Origin: CADCVT01 sp035940955 | GTDB lineage: Bacteria; Actinomycetota; Thermoleophilia; Solirubrobacterales; Solirubrobacteraceae | Reading direction: 5' to 3' | Length of the DNA: 64,000 bases | Assembly: GCA_035940955.1 (NCBI GenBank) | Contig: DASZEJ010000176.1 | Coordinates: 1 to 64,000, forward strand | Part shown: positions 1 to 9,700 of the stretch, one piece after another | Position numbering within the stretch: position 1 is the stretch's first letter | How the letters are laid out: each line of letters opens with the position of its first letter | Position numbers and translations under genes: made by a program | The notes under the pieces: generated by a model | Databases searched by the model: none | Told to the model about the DNA's origin: nothing | What the model saw: the letters and a program-made list of their open reading frames with translations, nothing else

Positions 1-61
1 CCGAGGCCGTGCTCCTCGACGCGCGGCCGGGCCGCCCGCGGAGGGCGCCGGCGGGCCGCGG

Positions 62-1183
62 TCAGCTGCGCGCGGCGAGCGCCTCCTCGTAGAGCGCCCG
101 CAGGCGGTGCGCCCACGCCTCGGCGGTGAACCGCTCCTCGAAGGTGCGCCGTCCCGCGGCACCCATCCGCGCGCGGAGCGCCGGGTCCTCCAGCAGCCGC
201 GCGAGCGCCGCGGCCACGGCGCCGGCCGACGGGGGCGGCGCGACGAGGACTCCGGTCGTCCCGTCCGCGACGATCTCGGGCACGCCGCCGACCCGCGTGG
301 ACACCACCGGGAGGCTCGCCGCCGCCGCCTCGAGCAGCGCGGTCGGGAACGCGTCGATCCGCGTGGGGTGCAGGAGGACGTCGGTCGCGTCGAGCACCTC
401 CATGACGTCGCCGCGCTGGCCGGCGAGCACGACCCGGTCGCCCAGCGGCGCCGCGAGCCGCTCGATCGCCGCGCGCTCGGGCCCCTCGCCGAGGACCAGC
501 AGCCGCAGCGCCGGGAACCGCTCGCGCAGCTCCGCGACCGCGGCGATCGCCACGTCGTGGCCCTTGCCCTCCCGCAGCACGCCGAGCGTCGTCACCACCA
601 CGTCCTCCGGCGCCAGCCCCAGCTCCGCCCGCACCGCCGCGCCGGCGCCCCGGCGCGCGCGGCCCGGGATCCCGTTGTGGACGGTCACGACGTGCTCGGG
701 CCGGTCCCACCCGGTCGCCAGGTACGCCTCGCGTGCGGCGTCCGACACCGCGATCACCCGGTGCGCGCGACGCCGGGCGGCGGCCATCAGCCGGCTCTTG
801 ACCTGCTCGCGGCCGGTGTGGTCCCACGCCATCACGTGCAGCGTCGAGAAGAAGGGGATGCCGCAGGCCCGCGCCGACAGCCCGGCGAGCAGGTCGGCGT
901 TGCCCAGGTGGGTGTGGACGACGTCCGGCCGCTCGCTCCGGACGTGCCTGAGCACTCGTGCCGCGCTGCGCGGGTCGTACAGCAGCGTGATCGGCACGAG
1001 CGTCGGCTCGAGCCCATGTGCGCGCAGGCGCGCCCGCGCCGGGCTCTCGTCCACGCCCTGCAGGTAGATGACCGAGAGGTCTAGGTCCGCGGCGGGCGCG
1101 CCGGCGGCGAAGTCCCCGAGCAGCATCTCGGCGCCGCCCCACGTGAGGCTGTCGATCGCGGCGAGGACGCGGAGCGGGCGCAT
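62..1183 (-). CDS. Glycosyltransferase family 4 (GT-B fold)
   Basis: A 373-residue retaining glycosyltransferase of the GT4 type, expected to act at the cytoplasmic face of the membrane and add a sugar to a lipid-linked polysaccharide precursor. The N-terminal Rossmann half begins with VLAAIDSLTWGGAEM, typical of GT4 acceptor domains. The C-terminal half has the nucleotide-sugar signature PTALLEAAAASLPVVSTRVG followed by GVPEIV. The frame stays open further upstream, but the ATG at 1183 starts right at the conserved N-terminus and has a -10 element (TACCAT on the minus strand) 10 nt away, so that start is preferred. It is divergent from the Wzz/kinase gene and probably belongs to the same polysaccharide locus. 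The donor and acceptor sugars cannot be told from sequence. Confidence 0.9.
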   Translation of the reverse strand: MRPLRVLAAIDSLTWGGAEMLLGDFAAGAPAADLDLSVIYLQGVDESPARARLRAHGLEPTLVPITLLYDPRSAARVLRHVRSERPDVVHTHLGNADLLAGLSARACGIPFFSTLHVMAWDHTGREQVKSRLMAAARRRAHRVIAVSDAAREAYLATGWDRPEHVVTVHNGIPGRARRGAGAAVRAELGLAPEDVVVTTLGVLREGKGHDVAIAAVAELRERFPALRLLVLGEGPERAAIERLAAPLGDRVVLAGQRGDVMEVLDATDVLLHPTRIDAFPTALLEAAAASLPVVSTRVGGVPEIVADGTTGVLVAPPPSAGAVAAALARLLEDPALRARMGAAGRRTFEERFTAEAWAHRLRALYEEALAARS

Positions 1184-1229
1184 GCGGCCCGGGATGGTAT
1201 GGGCGCCCCTCCCTCTACACTCCCTGGGC
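1184..1229. promoter_or_regulatory. Divergent promoter pair between GT4 and Wzz/kinase genes
   Basis: Two -10-like hexamers lie in this 46-nt gap: TACACT at 1216-1221 reading right, 8 nt before a TTG at 1230, and TACCAT on the minus strand (1194-1199), 10 nt before the ATG at 1183. Both spacings would put transcription starts at or next to the start codons, suggesting leaderless messages. Inferred from motif and spacing only. Confidence 0.5.
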
Positions 1230-2759
1230 TTGGATCGCCTCTCGCCCACCGTCGCCGCCGCCCCGCGGCAGGAGGGCGCGCTCGCGCAGTACCTGCGCGC
1301 GATGCGCGCCCATCCGTTCGTCCTGATCGGCGTCGCGCTGCTCACGGTCGGCGCCGCGGCGCTGTGGGTGACGCGCAAGGAGCCGGTCTACAAGGCCACG
1401 GCCGAGGTGCTGGTCACGCCGATGCCGGCCGACGCCAACTCGCTGTTCGGCCTGCAGCTGCTGCGCGAGTCGAACGATCCCACGCGAACGCTCCAGACCG
1501 CCGCAACGCTCGTCGAGTCCGCAAGGGCGGCCGAGCTGACCGCGGCGCGGATGGGCCGGGGCTACACCCGGACGACCGTCCAGGACAACGTCTCGGTCGA
1601 GCCGCAGGGCCAGAGCAACATCCTCGCGGTCACCGCCGAGGCGAACGACGGGCGCGTCGCCGCACGCCTGGCCAACACGTTCGTCGACGCGTCCCTCGCC
1701 GCACGGGCGGAGATCCTGCGCCAGCAGATCGCGACGCTGATCGAGGCGGTCGAGGGCGACGGCACCGAGCTCGCGCCGGACACCGCGTCGGAGGAGACGC
1801 GCGCCGAGCTCTCCCAGCTGCGGCGCATCTCCAGCGGCCGCGACCCGACGCTGTCGAGCGCGCAGCGCGCCATCACGCCGACGTCCGCCACGGGGCCGCC
1901 CCCGGCGCTCGTCATCATCCTCGCGGCGCTCGCCGGGCTGGCGCTCGGCGCGGGCGCGGCGCTGCTCACGGAGGCCGGGAACCGGCGCGTGCGCGACGTG
2001 GACGAGCTGCTCTCGCTCTACCCGCTGCCGGTGCTCGCGCGGATCCCGAAGGTCTCCGGCCGCTCGGCGGGGTCGCTCTCGCTGCCGCCCGCGGCGCGCG
2101 AGGCGTACCGCACGCTGCAGGTCCAGCTCGACCAGGAGAACAACAAGCCGCGGGTCGTCATGGTCACGAGCGCGAACAGCGCCGACGGCAAGACGAGCGC
2201 CGCGATCCACCTCGGGCTCGCGCTCGTCGCGGCCGGCAACCGCGTGATCGTCATGGACTTCGACCTGCGCAAGCCGGACGTCGGCCGCCTGCTGCGCCTG
2301 CCCGACTCCGGCGGGCTCGTCTCGCTCGTCTCCGGCCGCCAGCGGCTGGAGGACGTGCTCGTCCCCGCGCCGCAGCTTCCCCCGCTGCGGGTCGCGCCCG
2401 CCGGCACGGGGGAGGGCGACGCGCTGCTGCTGTCGGCGCTCACCCGCCGCCTCGGGGACATCCTCGGCGAGGCGCGCGAGCTGGCCGACTACGTGATCCT
2501 CGACACCGCCCCGCTCGGCGAGGTCAGCGACGCGCTGCGGCTCGTCCCGCACGTCGACGACGTGGTCGTCGTCGCGCGGCCGAACAACACGCAGCGCCAG
2601 GAGCTCGAGGCGATGCGCGACCTGCTCGCGCGGGCCGGCGTCGAGCCGGCCGGGCTGATCGTGGTCGGCGTCTCGGGGTCGCGCACGAACCGCTACCACA
2701 CGTACGGCATGCCGGCCCGCCAGCGCGGCCGGCGTGCGCTGACCCGCGCCGGGGGGTAG
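1230..2759 (+). CDS. Wzz/BY-kinase: polysaccharide co-polymerase with tyrosine-kinase domain
   Basis: About 509 residues. It has a Wzz-type chain-length domain flanked by two membrane helices (about residues 29-47 and 224-245), then a cytoplasmic BY-kinase domain. The kinase shows a Walker A loop with SADGKTSAA near residue 320, a Walker A' motif VIVMDFDLRKPD near 340, and Walker B VILDTAP near 425. The C-terminus is short, with only two close tyrosines (NRYHTYG) rather than a long tyrosine cluster. The family controls polymer length and export of exopolysaccharide by cyclic autophosphorylation. The start is uncertain: TTG at 1230 fits a leaderless promoter, while ATG at 1194 would add 12 residues. 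The downstream Wzy-like gene follows after 4 nt, consistent with an operon. Confidence 0.85.
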   Translation: MDRLSPTVAAAPRQEGALAQYLRAMRAHPFVLIGVALLTVGAAALWVTRKEPVYKATAEVLVTPMPADANSLFGLQLLRESNDPTRTLQTAATLVESARAAELTAARMGRGYTRTTVQDNVSVEPQGQSNILAVTAEANDGRVAARLANTFVDASLAARAEILRQQIATLIEAVEGDGTELAPDTASEETRAELSQLRRISSGRDPTLSSAQRAITPTSATGPPPALVIILAALAGLALGAGAALLTEAGNRRVRDVDELLSLYPLPVLARIPKVSGRSAGSLSLPPAAREAYRTLQVQLDQENNKPRVVMVTSANSADGKTSAAIHLGLALVAAGNRVIVMDFDLRKPDVGRLLRLPDSGGLVSLVSGRQRLEDVLVPAPQLPPLRVAPAGTGEGDALLLSALTRRLGDILGEARELADYVILDTAPLGEVSDALRLVPHVDDVVVVARPNNTQRQELEAMRDLLARAGVEPAGLIVVGVSGSRTNRYHTYGMPARQRGRRALTRAGG

Positions 2760-2763
2760 CGCG

Positions 2764-4158
2764 ATGGCGGCCCGGCAGCTTCCGCTGCTCTCGCCGCCGG
2801 TCGTGGCGCTGCTCGCGGCCGGCGCCGCGCTCTTCTCCGGCCTGCTCATCGCGGTCCGCCCGGCGCTCGGCGTCGGGTTCGTCGCCGCGCTCGCGTTCGT
2901 CCCGATCGCGTTCATGAACCTGCGCCTCGCGCTCGTGCTGTGGACGCCGATCCCGTTCATCCAGTACCTGCCGGCCGTCGCCGTCGGGCCGACGTTCGCG
3001 TCGCTCGTCGTGCTCGCCGCGTGGCTGGGCAGCGCCCGCGACCGGCGCGTGGCCGGGACCACGGGCCTCGCGCGGCGCGCCCCGCTGGTGATCGCGCTCG
3101 TCGCGCTCGTCGTCTGGGCGACCTGCTCCATCGCGCTGGCCGAGGACTACGGGCGGGCGCTGGCCGAGGCGAGCAACCTCTACGTGGCGGCGCTCGTCTT
3201 CGCCATCTTCGCCACCACGCTGCGCACGGAGCGCGACGTGCGGCTGGTCGTCGCGGCGTTCGTCTTCGGGGCGGTGCTGTCGGTCTCGATCGGCCTCGCC
3301 GCCACCGGGCTGCACCCGGTCGACAGCGCGATCGAGACCGCGACCCACACCGAGGGGCGCCTCAAGGGCGGCTCGTCGGACCCCAACTACCTCGCCGCGG
3401 GGATCGTCCCGGCGATCGTGCTCGCCGCCGGCCTGGCGGCGACGACGCGGTCGGCGCTGTGGCGCTGGGCGATCGGCGTGGCGGTGTTCCTGCTGGCGGT
3501 CGGCCTGGCCGCGACCCAGTCGCGCGGCGGGTTCCTGGCGCTGCTGGCGGCGATGGCGGCCGCGCTGGTGCTCGTCCGCCGCCACCGGCTGCAGATCCTC
3601 GCCGGCGTGGCGCTGCTGGCCGGGCTCGTCGCGCTCATGCTGGCGACGACGCCCGGCGCGTGGGACCGCGTCACCCGCATGGACGGCGGCGGCAACGGCC
3701 GGTCGGACCTGTGGACGGTCGCGTGGCGCGTCGGTCAGGAGCACCCGGTGACCGGCGTCGGGATCTCGGACTTCGCCGTCGAGGCGCACCGGTACGTCCG
3801 CCGGCCGGGGCAGCTGACCGAGGCGGCGCAGATCGTCGACCGGCCCCACGTCGCGCACAACACGTACCTGCAGGTGCTGACCGAGCTGGGGCTCGTCGGG
3901 CTCGCGCTGTTCGCCGCGCTCGTGATCTCGTTCCTGGCGATCACCTACCGCGCGGCGCGCGACCTCGCGGCGCGCGGCCAGCCCGCGCTCGCGTCGCTCG
4001 GCAGCGCGCTGTTCGTCGCGCAGCTCGCGTGGCTCGTGGCGCTGTTCTTCATCTCCGCCGGCGGCGACCAGCGGCTGTGGGTGCTGCTCGCGCTCGGCGT
4101 CGTGCTGCGCGGGATCGCGGCGCGCGCCCCCGATCCCGTCCCGGCTGCGGCGCGCTGA
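2764..4158 (+). CDS. O-antigen ligase/polymerase family membrane protein (Wzy/WaaL-like)
   Basis: A 464-residue polytopic protein with roughly ten to twelve hydrophobic helices. A large periplasmic loop holds the Wzy_C-type region: GRLKGGSSDPNYLA, then TQSRGGFLAL, then a segment ending RPHVAHNTYLQVLTELGLVG. The conserved H-N-x-Y-L and the preceding Arg residues are hallmarks of the ligase/polymerase superfamily, which joins repeat units from undecaprenyl carriers. Its place between a Wzz/kinase and glycosyltransferases argues for a polymerase role in exopolysaccharide synthesis rather than an LPS ligase, since actinobacteria lack classical LPS. Sequence alone does not separate the two. Confidence 0.82.
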   Translation: MAARQLPLLSPPVVALLAAGAALFSGLLIAVRPALGVGFVAALAFVPIAFMNLRLALVLWTPIPFIQYLPAVAVGPTFASLVVLAAWLGSARDRRVAGTTGLARRAPLVIALVALVVWATCSIALAEDYGRALAEASNLYVAALVFAIFATTLRTERDVRLVVAAFVFGAVLSVSIGLAATGLHPVDSAIETATHTEGRLKGGSSDPNYLAAGIVPAIVLAAGLAATTRSALWRWAIGVAVFLLAVGLAATQSRGGFLALLAAMAAALVLVRRHRLQILAGVALLAGLVALMLATTPGAWDRVTRMDGGGNGRSDLWTVAWRVGQEHPVTGVGISDFAVEAHRYVRRPGQLTEAAQIVDRPHVAHNTYLQVLTELGLVGLALFAALVISFLAITYRAARDLAARGQPALASLGSALFVAQLAWLVALFFISAGGDQRLWVLLALGVVLRGIAARAPDPVPAAAR

Positions 4159-4160
4159 CG

Positions 4161-5171
4161 GTGGACGCAGCCCCCGCCGTCTCGGTCCTCGTGCCGATCC
4201 TGAACGAGGAGGAGCACCTGGAGGACTCGCTCGCGCTGATGCGCGGGCAGGACCCGCCGGGCGGGCTGGAGATCCTCGCCGTGGACGGCGGCTCGACCGA
4301 TCGAACGCCCGAGATCCTCGCGCGGGTCGCCGCGGAGGACCCGCGCGTGCGCGTGCTCGCCAACCCCGCCCGGCTGATCCCCAACGCGCTCAACATCGGG
4401 CTGCGCGCGGCGCGCGGCGAGTACGTCGCGCGGATGGACGCGCACACGTGGTACCCGGCCGACTACCTCGCGCGCGGGATCGAGCGCCTGGGGCGCGGGG
4501 ACGTCGCGTGGGTCAGCGGGCCGCAGCTGGCCGAGGGCCGCGGGCGCTGGTCGCGGCGGGTGGCGCTCGCGCTCTCGACGCCGATGGGGTTCGGGGGCGC
4601 GAGCTTCCGGTACGCGCAGGAGGAGATCGAGGTCGACAGCGGGTTCACCGGCGTGTGGCGGCGCGAGACGCTGATCCAGCACGGCGGCTGGGACGAGGGA
4701 TGGCCGATCAACGAGGACGGCGAGCTGGCCGCGCGGATCCGTGCGGCGGGCGGGCGGATCGTGTGCGTCCCGGAGATGGCCGCGCGCTACGTGCCGCGCG
4801 ACAGCCTGCGCGGGCTCGCCCGCCAGTACTGGCGCTACGGGCAGTACCGCGCGAAGACCGCCCGCCACCGCCCGGGCGGGATGCGGCGCTCGCACGTCCT
4901 GCCGCCGGGGCTCGTGCTCGCGGCCGTCGCGGGCGTGCTGCCCGGGCCGCAGCGCAGGGCCGCGCGCGCGGGCGTGGCCGCCTGGGCGTGCGGGCTGGCC
5001 GCCACCGCCGCGCGCGCGGCGGCGCGCGGGGCCCCCGCGCGCGACGCCGCGGCGCTCCCGGCCGTGCTGGCGACCATGCACGTCGCCTGGGGCGCGGGCT
5101 TCCTGTTGGGCTGCGCGCGCTTCGGCCCGCCGGTCGCGGCGCTCGCGCGCCTGGCGCGCGGCGCCCGATGA
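4161..5171 (+). CDS. Glycosyltransferase family 2, ExoA-like
   Basis: A 336-residue GT-A fold enzyme. It opens with VSVLVPILNEEEHLEDSL, followed by AVDGGSTDRTPEILAR (nucleotide-binding) and ARMDAHTWYPADYL, which carries the D-x-[DH] metal-binding equivalent. Later come VDSGFTGVWRRETL, GGWDE and ARQYWRYGQYR, a pattern typical of ExoA-like transferases. The last 90 or so residues are hydrophobic and Ala-rich and probably anchor it to the membrane. The GTG start at 4161 lies 2 nt after the stop of the polymerase gene, and the end overlaps the next ATG by 4 nt (ATGA), so translation is probably coupled. The specific sugar is unknown. Confidence 0.87.
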   Translation: MDAAPAVSVLVPILNEEEHLEDSLALMRGQDPPGGLEILAVDGGSTDRTPEILARVAAEDPRVRVLANPARLIPNALNIGLRAARGEYVARMDAHTWYPADYLARGIERLGRGDVAWVSGPQLAEGRGRWSRRVALALSTPMGFGGASFRYAQEEIEVDSGFTGVWRRETLIQHGGWDEGWPINEDGELAARIRAAGGRIVCVPEMAARYVPRDSLRGLARQYWRYGQYRAKTARHRPGGMRRSHVLPPGLVLAAVAGVLPGPQRRAARAGVAAWACGLAATAARAAARGAPARDAAALPAVLATMHVAWGAGFLLGCARFGPPVAALARLARGAR

Positions 5172-6343
5172 GGCTCGGCCTCTACATCGACGCGATGTAC
5201 CGCACTGGCGAGGACGGGCGCGTGCTGACGAACTTCGAGACGCTGCCGTTCCTGCGGTTCGGGTGCGAGGTCGGGCGCCACTTCGACGAGCTGGTGCTGT
5301 TCGGCCGCGAGGCCCCGGACGGCGCCGGCGCGACGTACCCGCTCGCGGCCGGGCCGGTCGTCGCGCCGCTGCCGTGGTACCCGAGCCTCGCGCACGTCGG
5401 CCGGTTCGCCGCCGCGCTGGCGCGCACCGTGCCCGCGCTGTGGCGCGGCGTCGGGCGGGTCGACGTGGTGTGGACGTTCGGCCCGCACCCGGTCTCGCTG
5501 CTGCTCGCGCTGCTCGCGCTGGCGCGCGGCCGGCGGGTGGTCCTCGGCGTGCGGCAGGACACGATGCGGTACTTCGCGGCGCGGCTGCGCCGGCGCGGGG
5601 CGGCGCCGCTGCTGGCGCCGCTGTGGGTGCTCGACCGGGCGTGGCGGGCGCTGGCGCGAAGGGTGCCGGCCACCGTGGTCGGCACCTCGCTGGAGCGCCG
5701 CTACGGCGGGCCGCGGCCGGGGCTGCTGGCGATGACGGTCTCGCTCGTGCGCGAGCGCGAGGTCGCGGCCGAGCCGCGCCCGGCGCCGCCGCGGGCCGTC
5801 GAGCTGCTCACCGTGGGGCGGATCGAGCCGGAGAAGAACCCGCTGCTGCTGGTCGAGGCGCTGGCGGAGCTGTCGGCGGGCGGCGACCGCGAGTGGCGGC
5901 TGACGTGGATCGGGACGGGGCGCATGGCGGACGCGGTGCTCGCGCGGGCGCAGGAGCTGGGGATCGGCGACCGCGTCGAGCTGCCCGGGTTCGTGCCGCC
6001 GGGCGAGGCGCTGATGGCGCGGTACGCGGCGGCCGACGCGTTCGTCCACGTCGCGGTGACCGAGGGCGTGCCGCAGGTGCTGCTGGAGGCGCTCGCGGCC
6101 GGCACGCCGGTCGTCGCCACCGACGTTGGCGGCGTGCGGGCCGCCCTCGACGGCGGCGCGGCCGGGCTGCTCGTGCCCCCGCGCGACCGGAACGCGCTCG
6201 TCGCGGCGATCCGCTCGCTGGTCGAGGACGAGGACGGCCGGGCCCGGCGCGCGCGCCGCGGGCTGGCGCTCGCGCGCGAGCGGACGCTCGAGGCCGAGGC
6301 CCGTCGGGTCGCCGCGCACGTCGCGGGCGCGGCCGGCGGCTAG
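5168..6343 (+). CDS. Glycosyltransferase family 4
   Basis: A 391-residue GT-B enzyme starting at an ATG that overlaps the previous stop. The N-terminus (MRLGLYIDAMYR) and the middle region with VWTFGPHPVSLLLALLAL are family-variable. The C-terminal half is standard: LLTVGRIEPEKNPLLLVEAL, then GFVPPGEALMARYAAADAFV, EGVPQVLLEALAAGTPVVAT and DVGGV. The E-x7-E donor-binding pattern is intact. It is the last gene of the exopolysaccharide run, and its end overlaps by 4 nt the end of a convergent small gene. The product likely builds the repeat unit with the ExoA-like enzyme. Confidence 0.88.
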   Translation: MRLGLYIDAMYRTGEDGRVLTNFETLPFLRFGCEVGRHFDELVLFGREAPDGAGATYPLAAGPVVAPLPWYPSLAHVGRFAAALARTVPALWRGVGRVDVVWTFGPHPVSLLLALLALARGRRVVLGVRQDTMRYFAARLRRRGAAPLLAPLWVLDRAWRALARRVPATVVGTSLERRYGGPRPGLLAMTVSLVREREVAAEPRPAPPRAVELLTVGRIEPEKNPLLLVEALAELSAGGDREWRLTWIGTGRMADAVLARAQELGIGDRVELPGFVPPGEALMARYAAADAFVHVAVTEGVPQVLLEALAAGTPVVATDVGGVRAALDGGAAGLLVPPRDRNALVAAIRSLVEDEDGRARRARRGLALARERTLEAEARRVAAHVAGAAGG

Positions 6344-6687
6344 CTCGGCTCGCTGAAGATCTCGTCGAGGACGGCGGGGTTGACGTCCTCGCCGAACGTC
6401 GCGCGCAGGTACTCGCCGACCTCCTCGCGCGAGCGGCCCGACAGCATCATGTCGAGCGCGACCAGCCGCACCGGGTCGGCCTCCGGCCAGCTCCCCGCCT
6501 CGCCGTCGGCGCCGCGCTGCGCGGGCCGGGCGGCGCGCGGCGGGGACGGACCGGCCGGCTCGAGCCCCAGGGTCTCGCCCAGCTCGGTCCACTGGCGGCG
6601 GACGTCGGTCGCCTGCCGCAGCAGCTCGTCGGCCAGCTCCGCGAGCTCGTCGAGCGGGTCTCGCTCCGGCGGACGGTCGGCGTCCAT
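6340..6687 (-). CDS. Small acidic protein of unknown function
   Basis: A 115-residue soluble protein that I do not recognise. The N-terminal half is helical and acidic (LDELAELADELLRQATDVRR), the middle is a Pro/Ala/Gly linker, and the C-terminal half (VRLVALDMMLSGRSREEVGE, then YLRATFG) looks like a small helical domain, perhaps an HTH-like or oligomerisation motif. Codon usage is typical of the genome. A -10 element (TAGGCT, minus strand, 6694-6699) sits 6 nt before the ATG, pointing to its own leaderless promoter. It lies 42 nt downstream of the giant coiled-coil gene on the same strand, so the two may act together. Confidence 0.65.
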   Translation of the reverse strand: MDADRPPERDPLDELAELADELLRQATDVRRQWTELGETLGLEPAGPSPPRAARPAQRGADGEAGSWPEADPVRLVALDMMLSGRSREEVGEYLRATFGEDVNPAVLDEIFSEPS

Positions 6688-6693
6688 GGGCGC

Positions 6694-6699
6694 AGCCTA
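6694..6699 (-). promoter_or_regulatory. -10 element of the 115-aa gene
   Basis: TAGGCT on the minus strand, 6 nt from the ATG at 6687. It fits the recurring TAnnnT-N6-10-start pattern of the window. No clear -35 box seen. Confidence 0.4.
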
Positions 6700-6729
6700 G
6701 CGCGACCCTCCGCGCCTCCGGAGCCGCTT

Positions 6730-9700
6730 CTACGAGCGCGTGACCGCGTACTCGTGCAGCCGGCGGTGCAGGTCGGCGGCGCGGCGCGCGAGCTCGTCCG
6801 CCTCGTGCATCCCGTCGGCGGCGCGCTCGCGCACCCGCTCGACGAGGGCGGCCTCGGCCGGCGTGAGCGGCTCCCCGTCGATGCGCTCGCGCAGCGCGCC
6901 GCGCAGGTGCAGGACGCGGCTCTCCAGCTCGGCGGCGTGGTCGACGCCCTGGCGGACGACGCGCGCGACGTCGCGCAGGCGCTCCTCGAGCGCCGCGCGC
7001 TCGGAGCTCTGGCGCTCGGCGGCGGCGGCCTGCTCGCGCAGCGCCTCCAGCTCGGACCGCAGCCGGCGCGCCTCGGCCTCGCGGTCGGCGAGCGCCTCCA
7101 ACTGCAGCTCGAGCGCCGCGGCGCGCTCCTCGCGCTCGCGCTCCTCGGCGCGCAGCCGCTCCGCCTCGGCGAGCGCCTCGTCGCGCTCGCGCTCGAGCGT
7201 CTCGGCGCGGACCTGCGCCTCGGTCAGCTCGAGGGCGAGCCGCTCGGCGTCGTCGTCCTCGCGCTCGCGCTCCTCGGCCAGCGCGGCGAGCCGCTCCTTC
7301 ACGCCGTCGCGCTCCTCGGTCAGCGACGCCAGGCGCTCGGCGGCGCCTGCGCGCTCGGCCTCGAGCGCCGCGACGCGCTCGCGTGCGGCTTCGAGCGCGC
7401 GCAGGAGCGACTCGTGCTGCTGGTCGCCGGCGGTGCGCTCGCGCTCGAGCGCGCCGAGCCGCTCGCGCGCGGCGTGCAGGTCGCGCTCCAGCTCGGACGC
7501 GCGCTGGCGCCCGGCGTCGCGCTCGCGCTGCAGCTCGGCGAGGCGGCTGCGGGCCTCGTCCAGCTCCGCGACGAGGGTGCCGGCGCGGTCGCGGCCCGCG
7601 GCGCGGTCCTCCTCGAGCTCCTCCAGCAGCATCCGCGTCGCGTCGAGGTCGCGCTCGAGCTGCTCGGCGGTGCGCCGGCCCGCGCTGTGCTCGCTCTCCA
7701 GGCGGCCGACGCGCTGGCGCGCCGCCTCGAGGTCGCGGCCGAGGGCCTCGGCGTGCGCGCCGCGCGCCTCGACCTCGCGTTCGAGCGCGCCGACGCGCTC
7801 GGCCGCCGCGCCCAGCTCGCGCTCCAGGGCGCCGGCCTGCCGCTGGGCGGCCTCGAGCTGGGCGAGGGCGTGGTCGCGCTCGCGCTCGGCGGCCGCGGCG
7901 CGCTCGTCGGCGACGTCGCGCTCGCGCTCGAGCTGGTGCAGCTGCTCGCGGGCCGCGTCGAGGTCGCCGGCCAGCGCGTCGACGCGGGCGCGCGCCTCGG
8001 CCAGCTCGTCGCTGCCGGCGCGCAGCGCGTCCAGCTCGCCCTGGGCGTTCGCGAGCTCGGCCTCCAGCGCGGTGACGCGCACGAGCGCCTCGGTGCGCTC
8101 GCCGTCGAGCCGGTCGCGCTCGCCGGCCAGCTCGAACGCCTCGGCCATCGCCCGGTCGCGCTCGGCCGCGAGCGCCTCGGCGTGCGCGCGCGCCTGCGCC
8201 TGGACCTCCTCGGTCCACTTCGCCGCCTCGGCCTCGACCGACGCCAGGCGGCGGGCGGCCTCGGCCTCCAGCTCCTCGGCGGCCGCGCGGGCGGCGGCCA
8301 GCTGCTCCTCGTGGCGGGCGGCGAGGACCTCGGCGGCGCGCCGGGCCTCGGCCAGCTCCTCCTCGTGCTCGGCCTCCAGCTCGTCGCGCTCGCGCTGCGC
8401 TGCGGCGAGGCGCTCCTGCTGCTCGGCCTCGAGCCGCTCGCGCTCCTGTCGCGCGGCCTCGAGCGCCTCCTCGGCCTCTCGGCGCGCGGCTTCGAGGCGT
8501 TCCCGCTGCGCGGCTTCGAGCTGCTCGCGCTCGCTCTGGGCCGCGGCGAGCCGCTCGTCGGCCTCGCGCTGGGCGGCCGCGAGGCGCTCCTGCTGCGCGG
8601 CTTCGAGCTGCTCGCGCTCGCGCTGGGCGGCGGCGAGCTGCTCTTGGGCGTCGCGCTGGGCGGCGGCGAGCTGCTCCTCGGCCTCGCGGCGGACGGCGGC
8701 GAGCTGCTCTGCGTGGTCTGCCTCGAGCTGCTCGCGCTCGGTGCGCAGCGCCTCGATGCGCTGTGCGGCGTCGGCCTCGAGCTGCTCGGCGCGGCGGGCG
8801 GCCTCGGCCTCGATGCCCTCGACGCGGCGGGCCGCCTCGGCCTCGACCGCGGCGACGCGGCGGGCGATCTCGGCGTCGAGGTCGTCGACGCGGCCGCTTG
8901 TCGCGGCGAGCTGCTCCTCGTGCTCGCGGCGCGCGGCCTCCAGCGCCGCCTCGCGCTCGTCGCGTGCCGCCTCGAGCGCCGCCTCGCGCTCGCGGCGCGC
9001 CTCGGCGAGCCGCTCGGCGTGCTCGGCCTCGAGCTGCTCGCGCCGGCGCTCGGCCTCCGCGAGCCGCTCGGCGTGCTCGGCCTCCAGCTCCGCGACGCGG
9101 CGGTCGCCCTCGGCGGCAAGCGTCGCGCGCTCCTCCCCCAGCGCCTCGGCGCGGCGCCGCGCCTCGGCGAGCCGCTGCTCGACCTGCGCGGCGGCGGCAC
9201 GGGCCTCGTCCAGCTCGCTGCGCCGCAGGTCGAGCTCGATGCCCATCGCGTCGGCGGTCGCGCGGGCCTCTCCCAGCTCGGCACCCATCGCCTCGGCGGT
9301 CGCGCGAGCCTCGCCCAGCTCGCGCTGCGCGGTGGCCAGCTCCTGGCGGACCGCGGCCAGCTCCTTCTCGGCGGCGTCGCGGGCGCCGGCGGCCTCCGCG
9401 AGGGTGCGCTCGGCGACGGCGCGCGCGCGGGCGACCTCGTCGAGGCGGGTGCGGAGCGCGCGGACCTGGTCGGTCAGCTCCTCGCGGCGGGCCTCGGCCT
9501 CGGCCGCGCGGGCCTCCAGGCCGGCGACCTGGCGCTCGAGCTCGCTGGCGCGGGCGGTCGCGGCGGACTCGCTGCGGCGGGCCTCCTCGAGCCGGCCGCG
9601 GAGCTCCTCGACGCGCCGCTCGGCGCTCTCGACGTTGCCGCGCAGCGCCTCCTCGCGCTCGCCCGCCCGCTCCTCGGCCGCCTCCAGCTCGCGGCGCAGC

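Noticed and set aside
1..61. A gene end at the left edge of the window
   Set aside because: Only 61 nt are available before the GT4 stop and no reading frame could be supported.
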